Source: Oxalobacteraceae bacterium AB_14 (GTDB lineage: Bacteria; Pseudomonadota; Gammaproteobacteria; Burkholderiales; Burkholderiaceae_D). Taken from it: 64,000 bases of DNA. The translations under genes and the position numbers were made by a program. Shown piece by piece: positions 1-8,274 of the stretch. The DNA lies in the NCBI GenBank assembly GCA_000381565.1, contig KB906725.1, positions 339,727-403,726 on the forward strand. The letters are read 5' to 3'. Each line of letters opens with the position of its first letter. The stretch's first letter is position 1. The notes below the pieces were generated by a model. That model did not search any database. It had not been told where the DNA came from and saw only the letters and a list, made by a program, of their open reading frames with translations.

Positions 1-613
1 CGCCCACATATTCCCTGAACAGGATTTGCAGGCGGCGCACGCTGACGCCGGTGTGATCGGCCAGCTGCCGCACCTGCGTGATCTCCGGATGGTGTTCGAT
101 CGCATCGAGGATCTGCGCGATGCGCCCGGTCTGCGGATCGGGCGCGGGCAGGGTGCGGCGCAGGATGGCGCTGGCCGCCTCCACCATGCCGGCGTCGTCG
201 GCCGCCGTCAGCACGCTGCGCTCGGCTTGCGTGTCGTCGCAATCGAACAGCGCCGACAGCGGAAATTCGCGGTCCGTCACCGACTGCACCGGCCGCTTCA
301 GGAAGCTGCGGAAAGCGCCCGGCCAAAAGCGCACGCCGAGGATGCGGCCGCTGTTTTTCAGCGTATATTCGAACGCCCCCGTCATCACTCCGAACACCGC
401 CGTGCGGCCGGCGTCGAACACCAGGTGGATGCAGGGCGAGGGCAGGGTGCGCTGCACGTGGACCACGCCTTCGGGCAATTGCCACGCCACCAGCCAGAAG
501 TACTCGACGAAAGGCGCCAGGTCCGGGTCGGGCAGGTAGCGTTCCAGGCGGAAGATTCTTTCCGCCGCGGCGGGATGGACCACGCCCTTGGGCCGGCTCG
601 TCACGGTGTGCAT
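1..613 (-). CDS. AraC-family transcriptional regulator (C-terminus beyond window)
   Basis: Reading the minus strand from the ATG at 613 gives an open frame of 204 codons that runs off the left edge. The protein begins MHTVTSRPKGVVHP. An N-terminal ligand-type region contains a Tyr-Phe-Trp-Leu-Val stretch and Phe-Trp-Pro-Gly-Ala. At the edge it enters an AraC helix-turn-helix (QLADHTGVSVRRLQILFREY), so the second helix-turn-helix lies outside the window. No in-frame start lies just upstream of 613. It is divergent from the glutathione transferase at 694 across about 80 bases, so it may regulate that gene; this is inference. The ligand is unknown. Family assignment is firm and target assignment is not. 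Confidence 0.85.
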   Translation of the reverse strand, partial: MHTVTSRPKGVVHPAAAERIFRLERYLPDPDLAPFVEYFWLVAWQLPEGVVHVQRTLPSPCIHLVFDAGRTAVFGVMTGAFEYTLKNSGRILGVRFWPGAFRSFLKRPVQSVTDREFPLSALFDCDDTQAERSVLTAADDAGMVEAASAILRRTLPAPDPQTGRIAQILDAIEHHPEITQVRQLADHTGVSVRRLQILFREYVG

Positions 614-693
614 ACGATGTTCGCGTTTTTACAAGACCCCCATCATAGCAAGAGTTACCGTGGCGTTTCTTCACCATCGACAGGAGATATAAC

Positions 694-1326
694 ATGGCAC
701 CACTGCTGACTTTGTACCACTGCCCGTATTCCCGCTCCACCGGCGTCATGACCTTGCTCGAAGAGCTGCATGCGCCCTACGACCTGCATGTGATGAACAT
801 GAAAAAGGGCGAGAACCGCGAAGCGGCCTACCTGGCCGTCAACCCGATGGGCAAGGTGCCGGCGATCCGCCACGGCGACGCCGTCATCACCGAGCAGGTG
901 GCGATCTACCTGTACCTGGCCGACCTGTTCCCGGACGCCAAGCTGGCGCCGCCGCTGGGCGATCCGCTGCGCGGGCCGTACCTGCGCTGGATGGCCTTTT
1001 ACGGCAGCTGCTTCGAGCCGGCCATCGTCGACAAGTGGATGAAACACACACCGGCCGACAAGGCGTCCTGCCACTACGGCGACTTCGACACCATGTTCGA
1101 TACCTTCATCGAACAGCTGTCCAAGGGCCCCTACCTGCTGGGCGAGCAGTTCAGTGCGGTAGACGTGCTATGGGCTTCGTCGCTGGGCTGGATGGGCGCC
1201 TTTGAGCTGCTGCCCAAGCTGCCGGTAATCGAGCAGTACGTGGCGCGCGTCACCAGCCGGCCAGCCTTTGCCGCAGCCAACGCCAAGGACGGCGAACTGG
1301 CCGCCGCCCAGGCCGCCGCCGCTTAG
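694..1326 (+). CDS. glutathione S-transferase family protein
   Basis: A 210-residue cytosolic protein of normal GST length. The N-terminal thioredoxin-like half carries LYHCPYSRSTG at about residues 7-17, which supplies candidate Ser/Cys glutathione-activating residues. It also has the cis-Pro segment NPMGKVPAI and the glutathione-contacting TEQVAIYLYL helix. The C-terminal half is helical. The family conjugates glutathione to electrophiles or reduces disulfides and peroxides; the substrate here cannot be read. AGGAG lies just upstream of the ATG (GACAGGAGATATAAC). It stands alone, divergent from the AraC-type regulator to its left. Confidence 0.9.
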   Translation: MAPLLTLYHCPYSRSTGVMTLLEELHAPYDLHVMNMKKGENREAAYLAVNPMGKVPAIRHGDAVITEQVAIYLYLADLFPDAKLAPPLGDPLRGPYLRWMAFYGSCFEPAIVDKWMKHTPADKASCHYGDFDTMFDTFIEQLSKGPYLLGEQFSAVDVLWASSLGWMGAFELLPKLPVIEQYVARVTSRPAFAAANAKDGELAAAQAAAA

Positions 1327-1406
1327 CGGTTTCCCTCCATCACGACGTCAGAGTGCACACCTTTGAAAATTGCATATTGTCATCGTCTATTTCCTGAGTG
1401 ATAATT

Positions 1407-1427
1407 TGATGGACATGTTGTCCATCA
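1407..1427. promoter_or_regulatory. perfect 9-bp inverted repeat, 3-nt spacer, before the small lipoprotein gene
   Basis: TGATGGACA, spacer TGT, then TGTCCATCA. The right arm abuts the Shine-Dalgarno CAGGGGA, and the ATG at 1438 follows 10 bases after the repeat. It could be a repressor operator or an mRNA hairpin that controls access to the ribosome site. Which one cannot be told from sequence. Confidence 0.5.
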
Positions 1428-1437
1428 GGGGAAATAC

Positions 1438-1617
1438 ATGAAAAGAATACTCGCTTTGTCGTGTCTGTTGGCGATGGCGGCTTGCGCCCCGGCGCCGGTC
1501 GTCGTTGTCGCGCCGGCGCCTCCGACGGCTGCGCCCGGCGTGACGGCCAGCCTGCCGGCGGACGATGTACCGCTGAAACTGATGTCGCCCAGCCAGAGCG
1601 CGGCCCGGGTCAACTGA
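1438..1617 (+). CDS. small predicted lipoprotein
   Basis: A 59-residue protein that starts MKRILALSCLLAMAACAPAP. This is a lipoprotein signal peptide with the lipobox MAAC and Cys16 as the expected lipidated residue. The mature part is rich in Ala, Pro and Val and has no recognisable domain. A good Shine-Dalgarno (CAGGGGA) precedes the ATG. Its 3' end overlaps the convergent SAM decarboxylase gene by 8 bases. It probably sits in the inner or outer membrane. The function is unknown; the call rests on the signal peptide and ribosome site. Confidence 0.7.
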   Translation: MKRILALSCLLAMAACAPAPVVVVAPAPPTAAPGVTASLPADDVPLKLMSPSQSAARVN

Positions 1618-2002
1618 TCGCGGGAGGCGCCCGCCGCACCGTGTTGATGCGGCTGGAGGCTGGCTGCAAGGCTGTTTCGATGATGGTGAGCGCTAACTCA
1701 GGCTGTGCGCTGCCGCACATGAAGATGTCGGCGGCGGCAAAGCCGCATTCGGGCCAGGTGTGGATCGAGATGTGCGATTCGGCCAGCAGCACCACGCCGG
1801 TCACGCCCTGGCCCTCGCCAAAGCCGTGAAAATGACTGAACAGCACGCGCGCATGCGCGGCCTCGGCCGCCGAGCGCAGCAGCGCCTCCAGCTCGGCGCA
1901 ATTGCCCAGTTTTTCAGCAGCGATGCCGCTCAGGTCCGCCAGCAGATGCGTGCCGGCCGGCTGATGCACGGCCGCCGCCTGCGGGAGTGCTTCGCGTTTC
2001 AC
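1610..2002 (-). CDS. speD: S-adenosylmethionine decarboxylase proenzyme
   Basis: A 130-residue prokaryotic AdoMet decarboxylase of the short class. The segment LLAESHISIHTWPE contains the self-cleavage bond Glu75-Ser76, where Ser76 becomes the pyruvoyl group. His81 and Cys96 (FMCG) match the family's processing and proton-donor residues. It makes decarboxylated SAM, the aminopropyl donor for spermidine-type polyamines. Translation starts at GTG (2002), overlapping the TGA of the upstream Gly-rich gene, so the two are coupled. It is the last gene of a five-gene minus-strand operon. The divergent gene at 5141 encodes an aminopropyltransferase, the expected user of its product. Confidence 0.95.
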   Translation of the reverse strand: MKREALPQAAAVHQPAGTHLLADLSGIAAEKLGNCAELEALLRSAAEAAHARVLFSHFHGFGEGQGVTGVVLLAESHISIHTWPECGFAAADIFMCGSAQPELALTIIETALQPASSRINTVRRAPPAIS

Positions 2003-2181
2003 TTGTGGCCTCCGCCGCCGGAGCCGCCGCCGTAACTGCCGCCGCCGCCGCCGGTGTGCGAGCTCCAGGTGCTGCCCCGGTAGCCGCTGCCGTAGTTGCT
2101 GCCGCCGCTCATGGCGCGCATCCAGCTGCTGCCCGAGGTGACCACCGACACGATGATCGCGTAGATGAAGAATTTGCTCAT
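1999..2181 (-). CDS. small Gly/Ser-rich single-pass membrane peptide
   Basis: A 60-residue protein. Residues 2-18 (SKFFIYAIIVSVVTSGS) form one hydrophobic segment, followed by a tail rich in Gly, Ser, Tyr and His. There is no catalytic motif. Its ATG overlaps the stop of the DUF4178 gene (ATGA), and its stop overlaps the GTG of speD, so it is locked into the operon translationally. This argues that it is real despite its low complexity. It might be a membrane anchor or assembly peptide for the cluster. The function is unknown. Confidence 0.75.
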   Translation of the reverse strand: MSKFFIYAIIVSVVTSGSSWMRAMSGGSNYGSGYRGSTWSSHTGGGGGSYGGGSGGGGHK

Positions 2182-3644
2182 GACTTGTCCTCGATGTCCA
2201 TAAACCAGGCGGGCAGGTAGATCGCCGCCGCGCCGATCAGGCTCAGGAACCAGGTCCCGGAGAAATTCATCAGCAACGGGATCGCATTAATCGCCAGCAT
2301 GAACCAGATGATGTATTTGGCGGTGTCGCGGTAGCGGCGCTTGCCGCCCTTGGCCGCCGCCGGCCCGCCCGCGCGGCCCTTGAACTTGTCGCCGAACCAG
2401 GCCTTGAGCTGGTCGGCCGACACCGGCGACGAGCGCGACCAGGTCATTTCCTGCTCGGTGGTTTCGGACGCCAGCCGGATCTGGCCGGCGGAGTATTCCT
2501 CCACCCGCGTGCGGTCGCCCGCCGCCACCCGCCAGTTGAAGGCGCCGGCGGCGAAGGTCACCACCGAGCCGTAGTCGTACAGGCGGGAAAACTGCGACTT
2601 ATCCACAGTCACCGTCTGCGCGCCGGGCGCATAGCGTGCCGGCCAGTCGGCCATCACGTTGGAACCGGACCAGCCCTCGTCGGTCTCCACCAGCCACGAG
2701 AAGCCGGCGCGGGTGCCGTACATCAGGTACTCGTTCCACTGCGTGCCTTCGTCGTCGGCGCGGCGCATCATGCCGATGATGGTGAAGTCCTGGTTGTTGA
2801 TCCTGGCGGTCGCGCCCAGTTCGATCGTCATCGGCACGGCGGCCACGCGCTCGCCGGCGGCCAGCACTTCGGCCTTCGGACTGGCGGCGTCGATCTGCGC
2901 GTGGCAAGCCGGGCACACCAGCGTCGCCGTCACGCCGGGGATGTATTTGATCGCGCTGCCGCAGGACGGGCAGTCAAGCGCATCGAGCTTGCCGCGATAA
3001 CGGCCGGCCGCGCGCTGGATGGTGTCGTCGTCGCGCAGCAGCTGGCATTGCATGCTCTCCAGCGTCACGGCCACGCCGGTGTAGACCACCGGCCGCGGCG
3101 CATCCGAATAATCGAGCGTGATGAATTCGCTGCCGCGGCGGAAGTCCGCCACCTTGGCCTGGTAGCCTGCACCGACCTTGAACGGCAGCTCGCCCTGGCC
3201 ACCGATGCAATCGGCGGTGCGGATTTCTGCGGCGATGTAGGGCGCGCCGTTGATCGGGTAGCTCTGGCCGGGCCGCAGCTGTTCGAAGGCCGGCAATTCG
3301 CCTTCGCCCTTGTACTGCGCGGTGACAGTGTACATGCCGGACGAATCGCCCAGCCACGAGGTGACGGCATCGTCGAACAGCAGGTACCACTCGTTCCACA
3401 TGCCGGCCGCATAGCGCAGCTGGATGCGGCCGACCACCGTGAACTGGCGCTTGCCCAGCACCCCGGTGGTGCCGATCTGGATAGGCGAGTAGTCCTCCAG
3501 CACGGAAGACATCTTGCCCAGGTCCTTGACCGAGTCGGCGTCTTTGAGCACGCTGGTGCTGCAAAACTCGCAGACAGCCATAACCGAGGCGTGCGAGCGG
3601 AATTTGACTTCCGCGCCGCAGCTGGGACAGGAAACGATTTGCAT
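2178..3644 (-). CDS. DUF4178 protein with two zinc ribbons and C-terminal membrane segments
   Basis: A 488-residue protein built as a duplication. A CxxC...CxxC zinc ribbon (Cys6, Cys9, Cys25, Cys28) is followed by a DUF4178 domain with the WNEWYLLF segment. A second ribbon (CPSCGSAI...CPACHAQI, about residues 225-250) is followed by a second DUF4178 copy (WNEYLMYG). The C-terminus (about 440-485) has two hydrophobic segments, so it is probably a membrane protein with soluble N-terminal domains. DUF4178 is often found beside polyamine genes and DUF350, as here. Its start overlaps the SPFH stop as TAATG. Biochemical activity is unknown. Confidence 0.9.
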   Translation of the reverse strand: MQIVSCPSCGAEVKFRSHASVMAVCEFCSTSVLKDADSVKDLGKMSSVLEDYSPIQIGTTGVLGKRQFTVVGRIQLRYAAGMWNEWYLLFDDAVTSWLGDSSGMYTVTAQYKGEGELPAFEQLRPGQSYPINGAPYIAAEIRTADCIGGQGELPFKVGAGYQAKVADFRRGSEFITLDYSDAPRPVVYTGVAVTLESMQCQLLRDDDTIQRAAGRYRGKLDALDCPSCGSAIKYIPGVTATLVCPACHAQIDAASPKAEVLAAGERVAAVPMTIELGATARINNQDFTIIGMMRRADDEGTQWNEYLMYGTRAGFSWLVETDEGWSGSNVMADWPARYAPGAQTVTVDKSQFSRLYDYGSVVTFAAGAFNWRVAAGDRTRVEEYSAGQIRLASETTEQEMTWSRSSPVSADQLKAWFGDKFKGRAGGPAAAKGGKRRYRDTAKYIIWFMLAINAIPLLMNFSGTWFLSLIGAAAIYLPAWFMDIEDKS

Positions 3645-4672
3645 TAGCCGATCAGTTTTTTCAGCAGTTCGGCCTTGGTGCTGTCGTAGTCGGTGGCCGA
3701 GATCAAGCCCTTGTCGAGCAGACCCTTAAGTTTTTCCAGCCGCGCCTCGATCGAGTCCTCGGCCGGTGCTGCCGGCGCTGCGGCAGCCTGCGGCGCCAGG
3801 GTCGCGCCGAGCGCCTGGCCCATCACCTGGCCCAGCTGCACGCCCGCGCCCAGGCCGACGCCGATGCCGGCCATGCCGCCCTCGTTCTGCGCCGCCATCG
3901 GAATCGCGCTGGCCACCTGGTACTTGGTGAAGCCGGCCATCTTGTCGGCGCTCATGCCGCCCTTCATGCCGGCGGAGATGCGCTCGTCCAGCGCGGCCTG
4001 CAGTTCCTCCGGCAGGCTGACGCTGGCGACGTTGAATTCGTCGAGGCCGATGCCGTAGCGGCCGAACGCCGCGGCCAGGTCGCCCTTGACCTGCTGCGCC
4101 ATCAGCGCCTGGTTGGCCGCCATGTCGAGGAAGGGCACTTGCGCGCTGCCCAGCGAGCTGGCCATGGTCGCCATCAGGATGCCGCGCAGCTGGTCTTCCA
4201 CCTCGTCGCGGGTGTAGGCCTCGCGGGTGCCGCTGATCTCCTTGAAGAACAGGCGCGGATCGGCCACGCGGTACGAGTACATGCCGAAGGCGCGCACGCG
4301 CACCATGTCGAAGTCCTTGTCGCGGATGGTGATCGGCTGCTGCGTGCCCCATTTGCGGCCGGTCTGCACGCGGGTGCTGAAATAATAGACGTCCGACTTG
4401 AATGGCGAATCGAACAGCTTGTCCCAGTTTTTCAGGTTGGTCAGCACCGGCAGGGTTTGCGTGGTCAGCTTGTGGGTGCCGGGGCCGAACACGTCGGCGA
4501 TCTGGCCCTCGTTGACGAACACCGCCATCTGCGATTCACGCACCACCAGCACGCCGCCGTTCTGGATCTCCTGGTCCTGCATCGGATAGCGCCAGGCCAG
4601 TACGCCGTCGACTTCCTCGTTCCACTGAAGTACGTCTATAAACTGCTTCTTGATAAAGCTGCCTAAGCCCAT
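3644..4672 (-). CDS. SPFH-domain protein with C-terminal SHOCT-like motif
   Basis: A 342-residue protein. An N-terminal SPFH/band-7 type domain (about 25-230) includes VVRESQMAVFVNEGQIADVFGPG and the YFSTRVQTGRKWGTQQPI segment, as in the 'virion core protein' family. A flexible Gly/Ala/Met-rich linker follows (about 235-300). The C-terminal EARLEKLKGLLDKGLISATDYDSTKAELL is a short oligomerisation (SHOCT-like) motif. SPFH proteins assemble membrane-associated rings or scaffolds. Shine-Dalgarno GAGGA precedes the ATG. It sits between DUF350 and DUF4178 in the operon, which suggests a membrane-stress or scaffold role; this is inferred from context. Confidence 0.9.
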   Translation of the reverse strand: MGLGSFIKKQFIDVLQWNEEVDGVLAWRYPMQDQEIQNGGVLVVRESQMAVFVNEGQIADVFGPGTHKLTTQTLPVLTNLKNWDKLFDSPFKSDVYYFSTRVQTGRKWGTQQPITIRDKDFDMVRVRAFGMYSYRVADPRLFFKEISGTREAYTRDEVEDQLRGILMATMASSLGSAQVPFLDMAANQALMAQQVKGDLAAAFGRYGIGLDEFNVASVSLPEELQAALDERISAGMKGGMSADKMAGFTKYQVASAIPMAAQNEGGMAGIGVGLGAGVQLGQVMGQALGATLAPQAAAAPAAPAEDSIEARLEKLKGLLDKGLISATDYDSTKAELLKKLIG

Positions 4673-4688
4673 GATGGTCCTCGCTCAA

Positions 4689-5075
4689 TTAGGAAACGCA
4701 GGCGCCGTTGATGGCGCCGATGGAAATGGAGATGGCGCCCAGCAGGCCGCCGAAGGCCGCGTTGTTGCCTTCAATCTGGTCCTTCGACATGTTCAGCACC
4801 CGCGTGGTGATGGCATAAGCCAGCATCTGCACCACCATCGCCCCGAGCGCCCAGGCGGAGAACTCCCGGTAATCGGCAGTATGCACCAGCGCCGAAGCGA
4901 TGGTGATGGAAAAACCTATCAGGGCCCCGCCCAGCGATAGCGCCGCGGCGAAATTGCCCTGTCGTATCAGCAGCACCTCATTGAAAGGCGTCAGCCACGT
5001 GTAGGCTTTGAAAAATATCGCCAGCAGCACGGCGGCCAGCAAAAGATGGATCAGGTAGTTTAGGATGGCGGGCAC
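4689..5075 (-). CDS. DUF350 family membrane protein
   Basis: A 128-residue protein with four predicted transmembrane helices: LIHLLLAAVLLAIFF, LSLGGALIGFSITIASALV, WALGAMVVQMLAYAITT and GGLLGAISISIGAI. This is the DUF350 fold of E. coli YjfL. Translation most likely starts at GTG 5075, with AAGGTG upstream. It is the first gene of the operon DUF350, SPFH, DUF4178, Gly-rich peptide, speD. In E. coli the DUF350 gene yjfL lies near yjfC, a glutathionylspermidine-synthetase-like gene, so a link between DUF350 and polyamines recurs. The molecular role is unknown. Confidence 0.88.
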   Translation of the reverse strand: MPAILNYLIHLLLAAVLLAIFFKAYTWLTPFNEVLLIRQGNFAAALSLGGALIGFSITIASALVHTADYREFSAWALGAMVVQMLAYAITTRVLNMSKDQIEGNNAAFGGLLGAISISIGAINGACVS

Positions 5076-5140
5076 GGCGCACCTTGGGTTAAAGTGGTTA
5101 ACTTGCTAACGCTGAAACATATTAGAGCAAAAAGAGCTAA

Positions 5141-6652
5141 ATGACCAAAAAGATTCTCATCCTGTCCGTCTTCGTCGTCGCTTCCTGCGGCCTGGCCTAC
5201 GAACTGATCGCCGGCGCCCTGTCCAGCTACCTGCTGGGCGACTCCATTTTGCAGTTTTCCACCATCATCGGCTGCTATCTGTTCGCCATGGGCGTGGGCG
5301 CGCACTTTTCCAAGTATGTCAGGGATGAGGATGTGTTGTCGCGCTTCGTGGATATCGAGCTGGCGGTCGGCCTGGTGGGGGGCCTGTCGGCGGCGGTGCT
5401 GTTCCTGACCTTTTCGTGGATGGCGGCGCCGTTCCGCACCTTGCTGTACGTGATGGTGTTCCTGATCGGCGCCTTCGTCGGCATGGAGGTGCCGCTGGTG
5501 ATGCGCGCGCTCAACGAGCGCAAGACCGAATTCAATGAGCTGGTCAGCCGCGTGCTGACCTTCGACTACCTGGGCGCGCTGGCCGTGTCGCTGCTGTTCC
5601 CGCTGGTGCTGGCGCCGTATCTGGGGCTGGTGCGCACCGGTTTCCTGTTCGGCATGTTGAATGTGGGCGTCGCCCTGTGGACAATTACCGCGTTTCGCAC
5701 GGAGCTGAAAAACGTCACCGGCCGCATGCTGCGCGCCGCCAGCGTGATGTGCGTGCTGGTCTTCGGTTTCGCCTTCGCCGACAAGATGACCTACTGGGGC
5801 GAGCATGGCCTGTTCGGCGACGAGATCGTGTACGCCACCACCACGCCCTACCAGCGGCTGGTGATCACGCGCTGGAAGGACGACCTGCGCCTGTACATCA
5901 ACGGCAACCTGCAATTCTCCTCGCGCGACGAGTACCGCTATCACGAGGCGCTGGTGCACCCGGTGCTGCAACCGCTGCCCTGGGCGCGGCGGGTGCTGGT
6001 GCTGGGCGGCGGCGACGGCCTGGCGCTGCGCGAGATCCTGCGCTATCCGAACGTCGAGCAGGTCACGCTGGTCGACCTGGACCCTGCCATGACGGGCGCC
6101 TTCACCAGGCGCGAAGAGCTGGTCAAGCTCAATCACGGCTCCTTCAGCGACAAGCGCGTGCGCGTCATCAACGCCGACGCGGCGATCTGGCTGCAGCACA
6201 ACGACGACATGTTCGACGCCGTCATCGTCGACTTCCCCGATCCGTCCAGTTTCGCGCTGGGCAAGCTGTATTCGGTGCCGTTCTACGGCATGGTGAAGAA
6301 GCACCTGTCCGCCAACGGTCTGATGGTGGTGCAATCGACGTCGCCGTTCTTCGCGCCGCACGCCTACTGGACCATCGACGCCACGCTGCGCGAAGTCGGC
6401 CTGAAGACCTATCCGTATCATGCCTACGTGCCGTCGTTCGGCGAATGGGGCTTCATCCTCGCCACGCCGCAGGCGGACTACCAGCCGCCAACCGAGTACC
6501 GCCTGCCGATGCGCTACCTGAACGCCGACACCACGCGCGAGATGTTCATCTTCCCGCCGGATATGAAGGCGCTGCCGATGGAGCCCAACCGCCTCAACAC
6601 GCAGTCGCTGGTGCACGAGTTCGAGCAGGACTGGCGCAGGGTGATACGCTGA
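5141..6652 (+). CDS. membrane-anchored polyamine aminopropyltransferase (spermidine-synthase-like)
   Basis: A 503-residue protein. About residues 1-210 contain six to seven hydrophobic helices, with no substrate-transport signature. About 225-490 form a spermidine-synthase domain with the SAM-type loop VLGGGDG, VDLDPAM for the donor, and DFPDPSSF carrying the catalytic Asp. Tyr-rich DEYRYHEALVHP fits the polyamine pocket. It should transfer the aminopropyl group from decarboxylated SAM, the product of the divergent SpeD, close to the membrane. Its stop overlaps the next start (TGATG). The acceptor amine is not predictable from sequence. Confidence 0.92.
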   Translation: MTKKILILSVFVVASCGLAYELIAGALSSYLLGDSILQFSTIIGCYLFAMGVGAHFSKYVRDEDVLSRFVDIELAVGLVGGLSAAVLFLTFSWMAAPFRTLLYVMVFLIGAFVGMEVPLVMRALNERKTEFNELVSRVLTFDYLGALAVSLLFPLVLAPYLGLVRTGFLFGMLNVGVALWTITAFRTELKNVTGRMLRAASVMCVLVFGFAFADKMTYWGEHGLFGDEIVYATTTPYQRLVITRWKDDLRLYINGNLQFSSRDEYRYHEALVHPVLQPLPWARRVLVLGGGDGLALREILRYPNVEQVTLVDLDPAMTGAFTRREELVKLNHGSFSDKRVRVINADAAIWLQHNDDMFDAVIVDFPDPSSFALGKLYSVPFYGMVKKHLSANGLMVVQSTSPFFAPHAYWTIDATLREVGLKTYPYHAYVPSFGEWGFILATPQADYQPPTEYRLPMRYLNADTTREMFIFPPDMKALPMEPNRLNTQSLVHEFEQDWRRVIR

Positions 6653-8262
6653 TGCTGCGCCGCTCCTTCCTGGTTTGGGCCGGCGCCAGCGGCGTGGTGG
6701 CGGCGGGCAGCGTGGCAGGATTTCATCGTTGGCAGGAGATCACGCCGGTGGTCCGTTATCCGGGCCGCGCCGAGGGCCACTTCCTGCGCGATCGCCGCGC
6801 CTTGCCGCCGCCGTCGGCAGTTATCCACACCGACATCGCCATCCTCGGCTCCGGCATGGCCGGCCTGACGGCCGCGTGGAAGCTGAAAAAGCTCGGCAAG
6901 ACCGAGGTGCTGATGATCGACGGCCCGCAGCCGCACGGCAACGCCGCCGGCGGCGCCTTCGGCGACCTTGAATATCCGACCGGCGCGCACTACCTGCCGC
7001 TGCCGTCGCCGGAATCGGTGCACGTGCGCGAAATCCTGGCCGACCTGGGCATCATTCAAAAAGACGCGATGGCGGAGAAACCCTACTACGACGAGCGCTT
7101 CATCCTGCACGGGCCGGAAGAGCGGCTGCTGTTCAACGGCCACTGGCAGGACGGCTTCATTCCCACCGACGGCGTGCCGCAATGGGAGCGCGATGAGCAC
7201 AAGCGCTTCTTCGCCGAGGTAACGCGGCTGCGCCAGACCCACGGCGCCGACGGCCGCCGCGTATTCGTGTTCCCGACCGTGCTGTCGTCGGAAGACCCGC
7301 AGTGGCAGGCGCTGGACCGCATCACGCTCAAGCAGTGGCTGGAGCAGAACGGCTACAAGGCGCCGACGCTGCACTGGTACCTGAACTACTGCTGCCGCGA
7401 CGATTACGGCACCCGCTACGACCAGGTTTCGGCCTGGGCCGGGCTGCACTACTATTGCAGCCGCTGGGGACAGGCCGCCAACGCCGGCAACGGTGCCTGG
7501 CTCACCTGGCCGGGAGGCTTGCAGCCGCTGGCCTCCGGCATCGAGCGCGCGGCCGGCATACAGCGCAAGGCCGGCACCGCGGTGTCGCTCAAGACCACGG
7601 CGGACGGCGTCGAGGCCCTGTGCTTCAAGCTGGAAAACGGCAAGCCGTCGACCTACGTCGTGCGCGCCCGCAAGGCGATCTGCGCGATGCCCACCTTCGT
7701 GGCGGCGCGGGTGGTGGATAATATCGGCGCCTACGGCTTCGACCCGCTCAAACACGTTCCCGTCTACGCGCCGTGGATGGTGGCGAACTTCCTGCTCAAG
7801 CGCTTCCCGGACGAGCGTCCCAGCCAGCCGCTGTCGTGGGACAACGTGGTGTACAGCGAGCCGGGACTGGGCTTCGTCGTCTCCACGCACCAGGACATCC
7901 GCGTGCGGCCGCCGGAGAAGACTGTCTTCAGCGCCTACGTCGCGCTGTCGGACCGCAAGCCCGCCGCCGCGCGCCGCTGGCTGGAGGCGGCCAGGCCGGA
8001 GGAGCTGCTGGCGCTGGCCAGCGCCGATCTGAAGGAAGCCTACGGCCCGCAGTTCGCCGCCTGCGTCGAGCGGGTCGACATCACGCTGCGCGGCCACGCG
8101 ATGGCGTCGCCGGCCCCCAACTTCCGCAGCAACGCCGGCATGAAGGCGCTGCGTGAAGTCGATGGCCCCATTCTGTTTGCGCATGCCGACCTGTCGGGCT
8201 TCTCGGTGTTCGAGGAAGCCGCATGGTGGGGCTATCGCGCCGCAACCCTTGCCGCAAAGTGA
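6652..8262 (+). CDS. FAD-dependent oxidoreductase, secreted or membrane-anchored, polyamine-cluster associated
   Basis: A 536-residue protein. The start ATG at 6652 overlaps the aminopropyltransferase stop; a longer in-frame extension into that gene is rejected because it would overlap a real domain. The N-terminus MLRRSFLVWAGASG has a twin-arginine-like pattern and hydrophobic stretch, suggesting export of the folded flavoprotein. Residues about 60-85 (DIAILGSGMAGLTAAWKL) form the dinucleotide-binding fold of the flavin amine oxidase/NAD(P)-binding group. The C-terminus (PILFAHADLSGFSVFEEA) matches the second FAD contact. Oxidation of a polyamine is plausible from the neighbours, but no substrate residue proves it. 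Confidence 0.85.
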   Translation: MLRRSFLVWAGASGVVAAGSVAGFHRWQEITPVVRYPGRAEGHFLRDRRALPPPSAVIHTDIAILGSGMAGLTAAWKLKKLGKTEVLMIDGPQPHGNAAGGAFGDLEYPTGAHYLPLPSPESVHVREILADLGIIQKDAMAEKPYYDERFILHGPEERLLFNGHWQDGFIPTDGVPQWERDEHKRFFAEVTRLRQTHGADGRRVFVFPTVLSSEDPQWQALDRITLKQWLEQNGYKAPTLHWYLNYCCRDDYGTRYDQVSAWAGLHYYCSRWGQAANAGNGAWLTWPGGLQPLASGIERAAGIQRKAGTAVSLKTTADGVEALCFKLENGKPSTYVVRARKAICAMPTFVAARVVDNIGAYGFDPLKHVPVYAPWMVANFLLKRFPDERPSQPLSWDNVVYSEPGLGFVVSTHQDIRVRPPEKTVFSAYVALSDRKPAAARRWLEAARPEELLALASADLKEAYGPQFAACVERVDITLRGHAMASPAPNFRSNAGMKALREVDGPILFAHADLSGFSVFEEAAWWGYRAATLAAK

Positions 8263-8274
8263 TAAGCTGATTTC

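Noticed and set aside
26..709. 227-codon frame on the plus strand at the left edge
   Set aside because: It is antisense to the AraC-type regulator, which has a clear helix-turn-helix on the minus strand.
5677..6651. 5' extension of the FAD oxidoreductase frame
   Set aside because: It would overlap the aminopropyltransferase catalytic domain. The ATG at 6652 overlapping the TGA is a normal coupled start.
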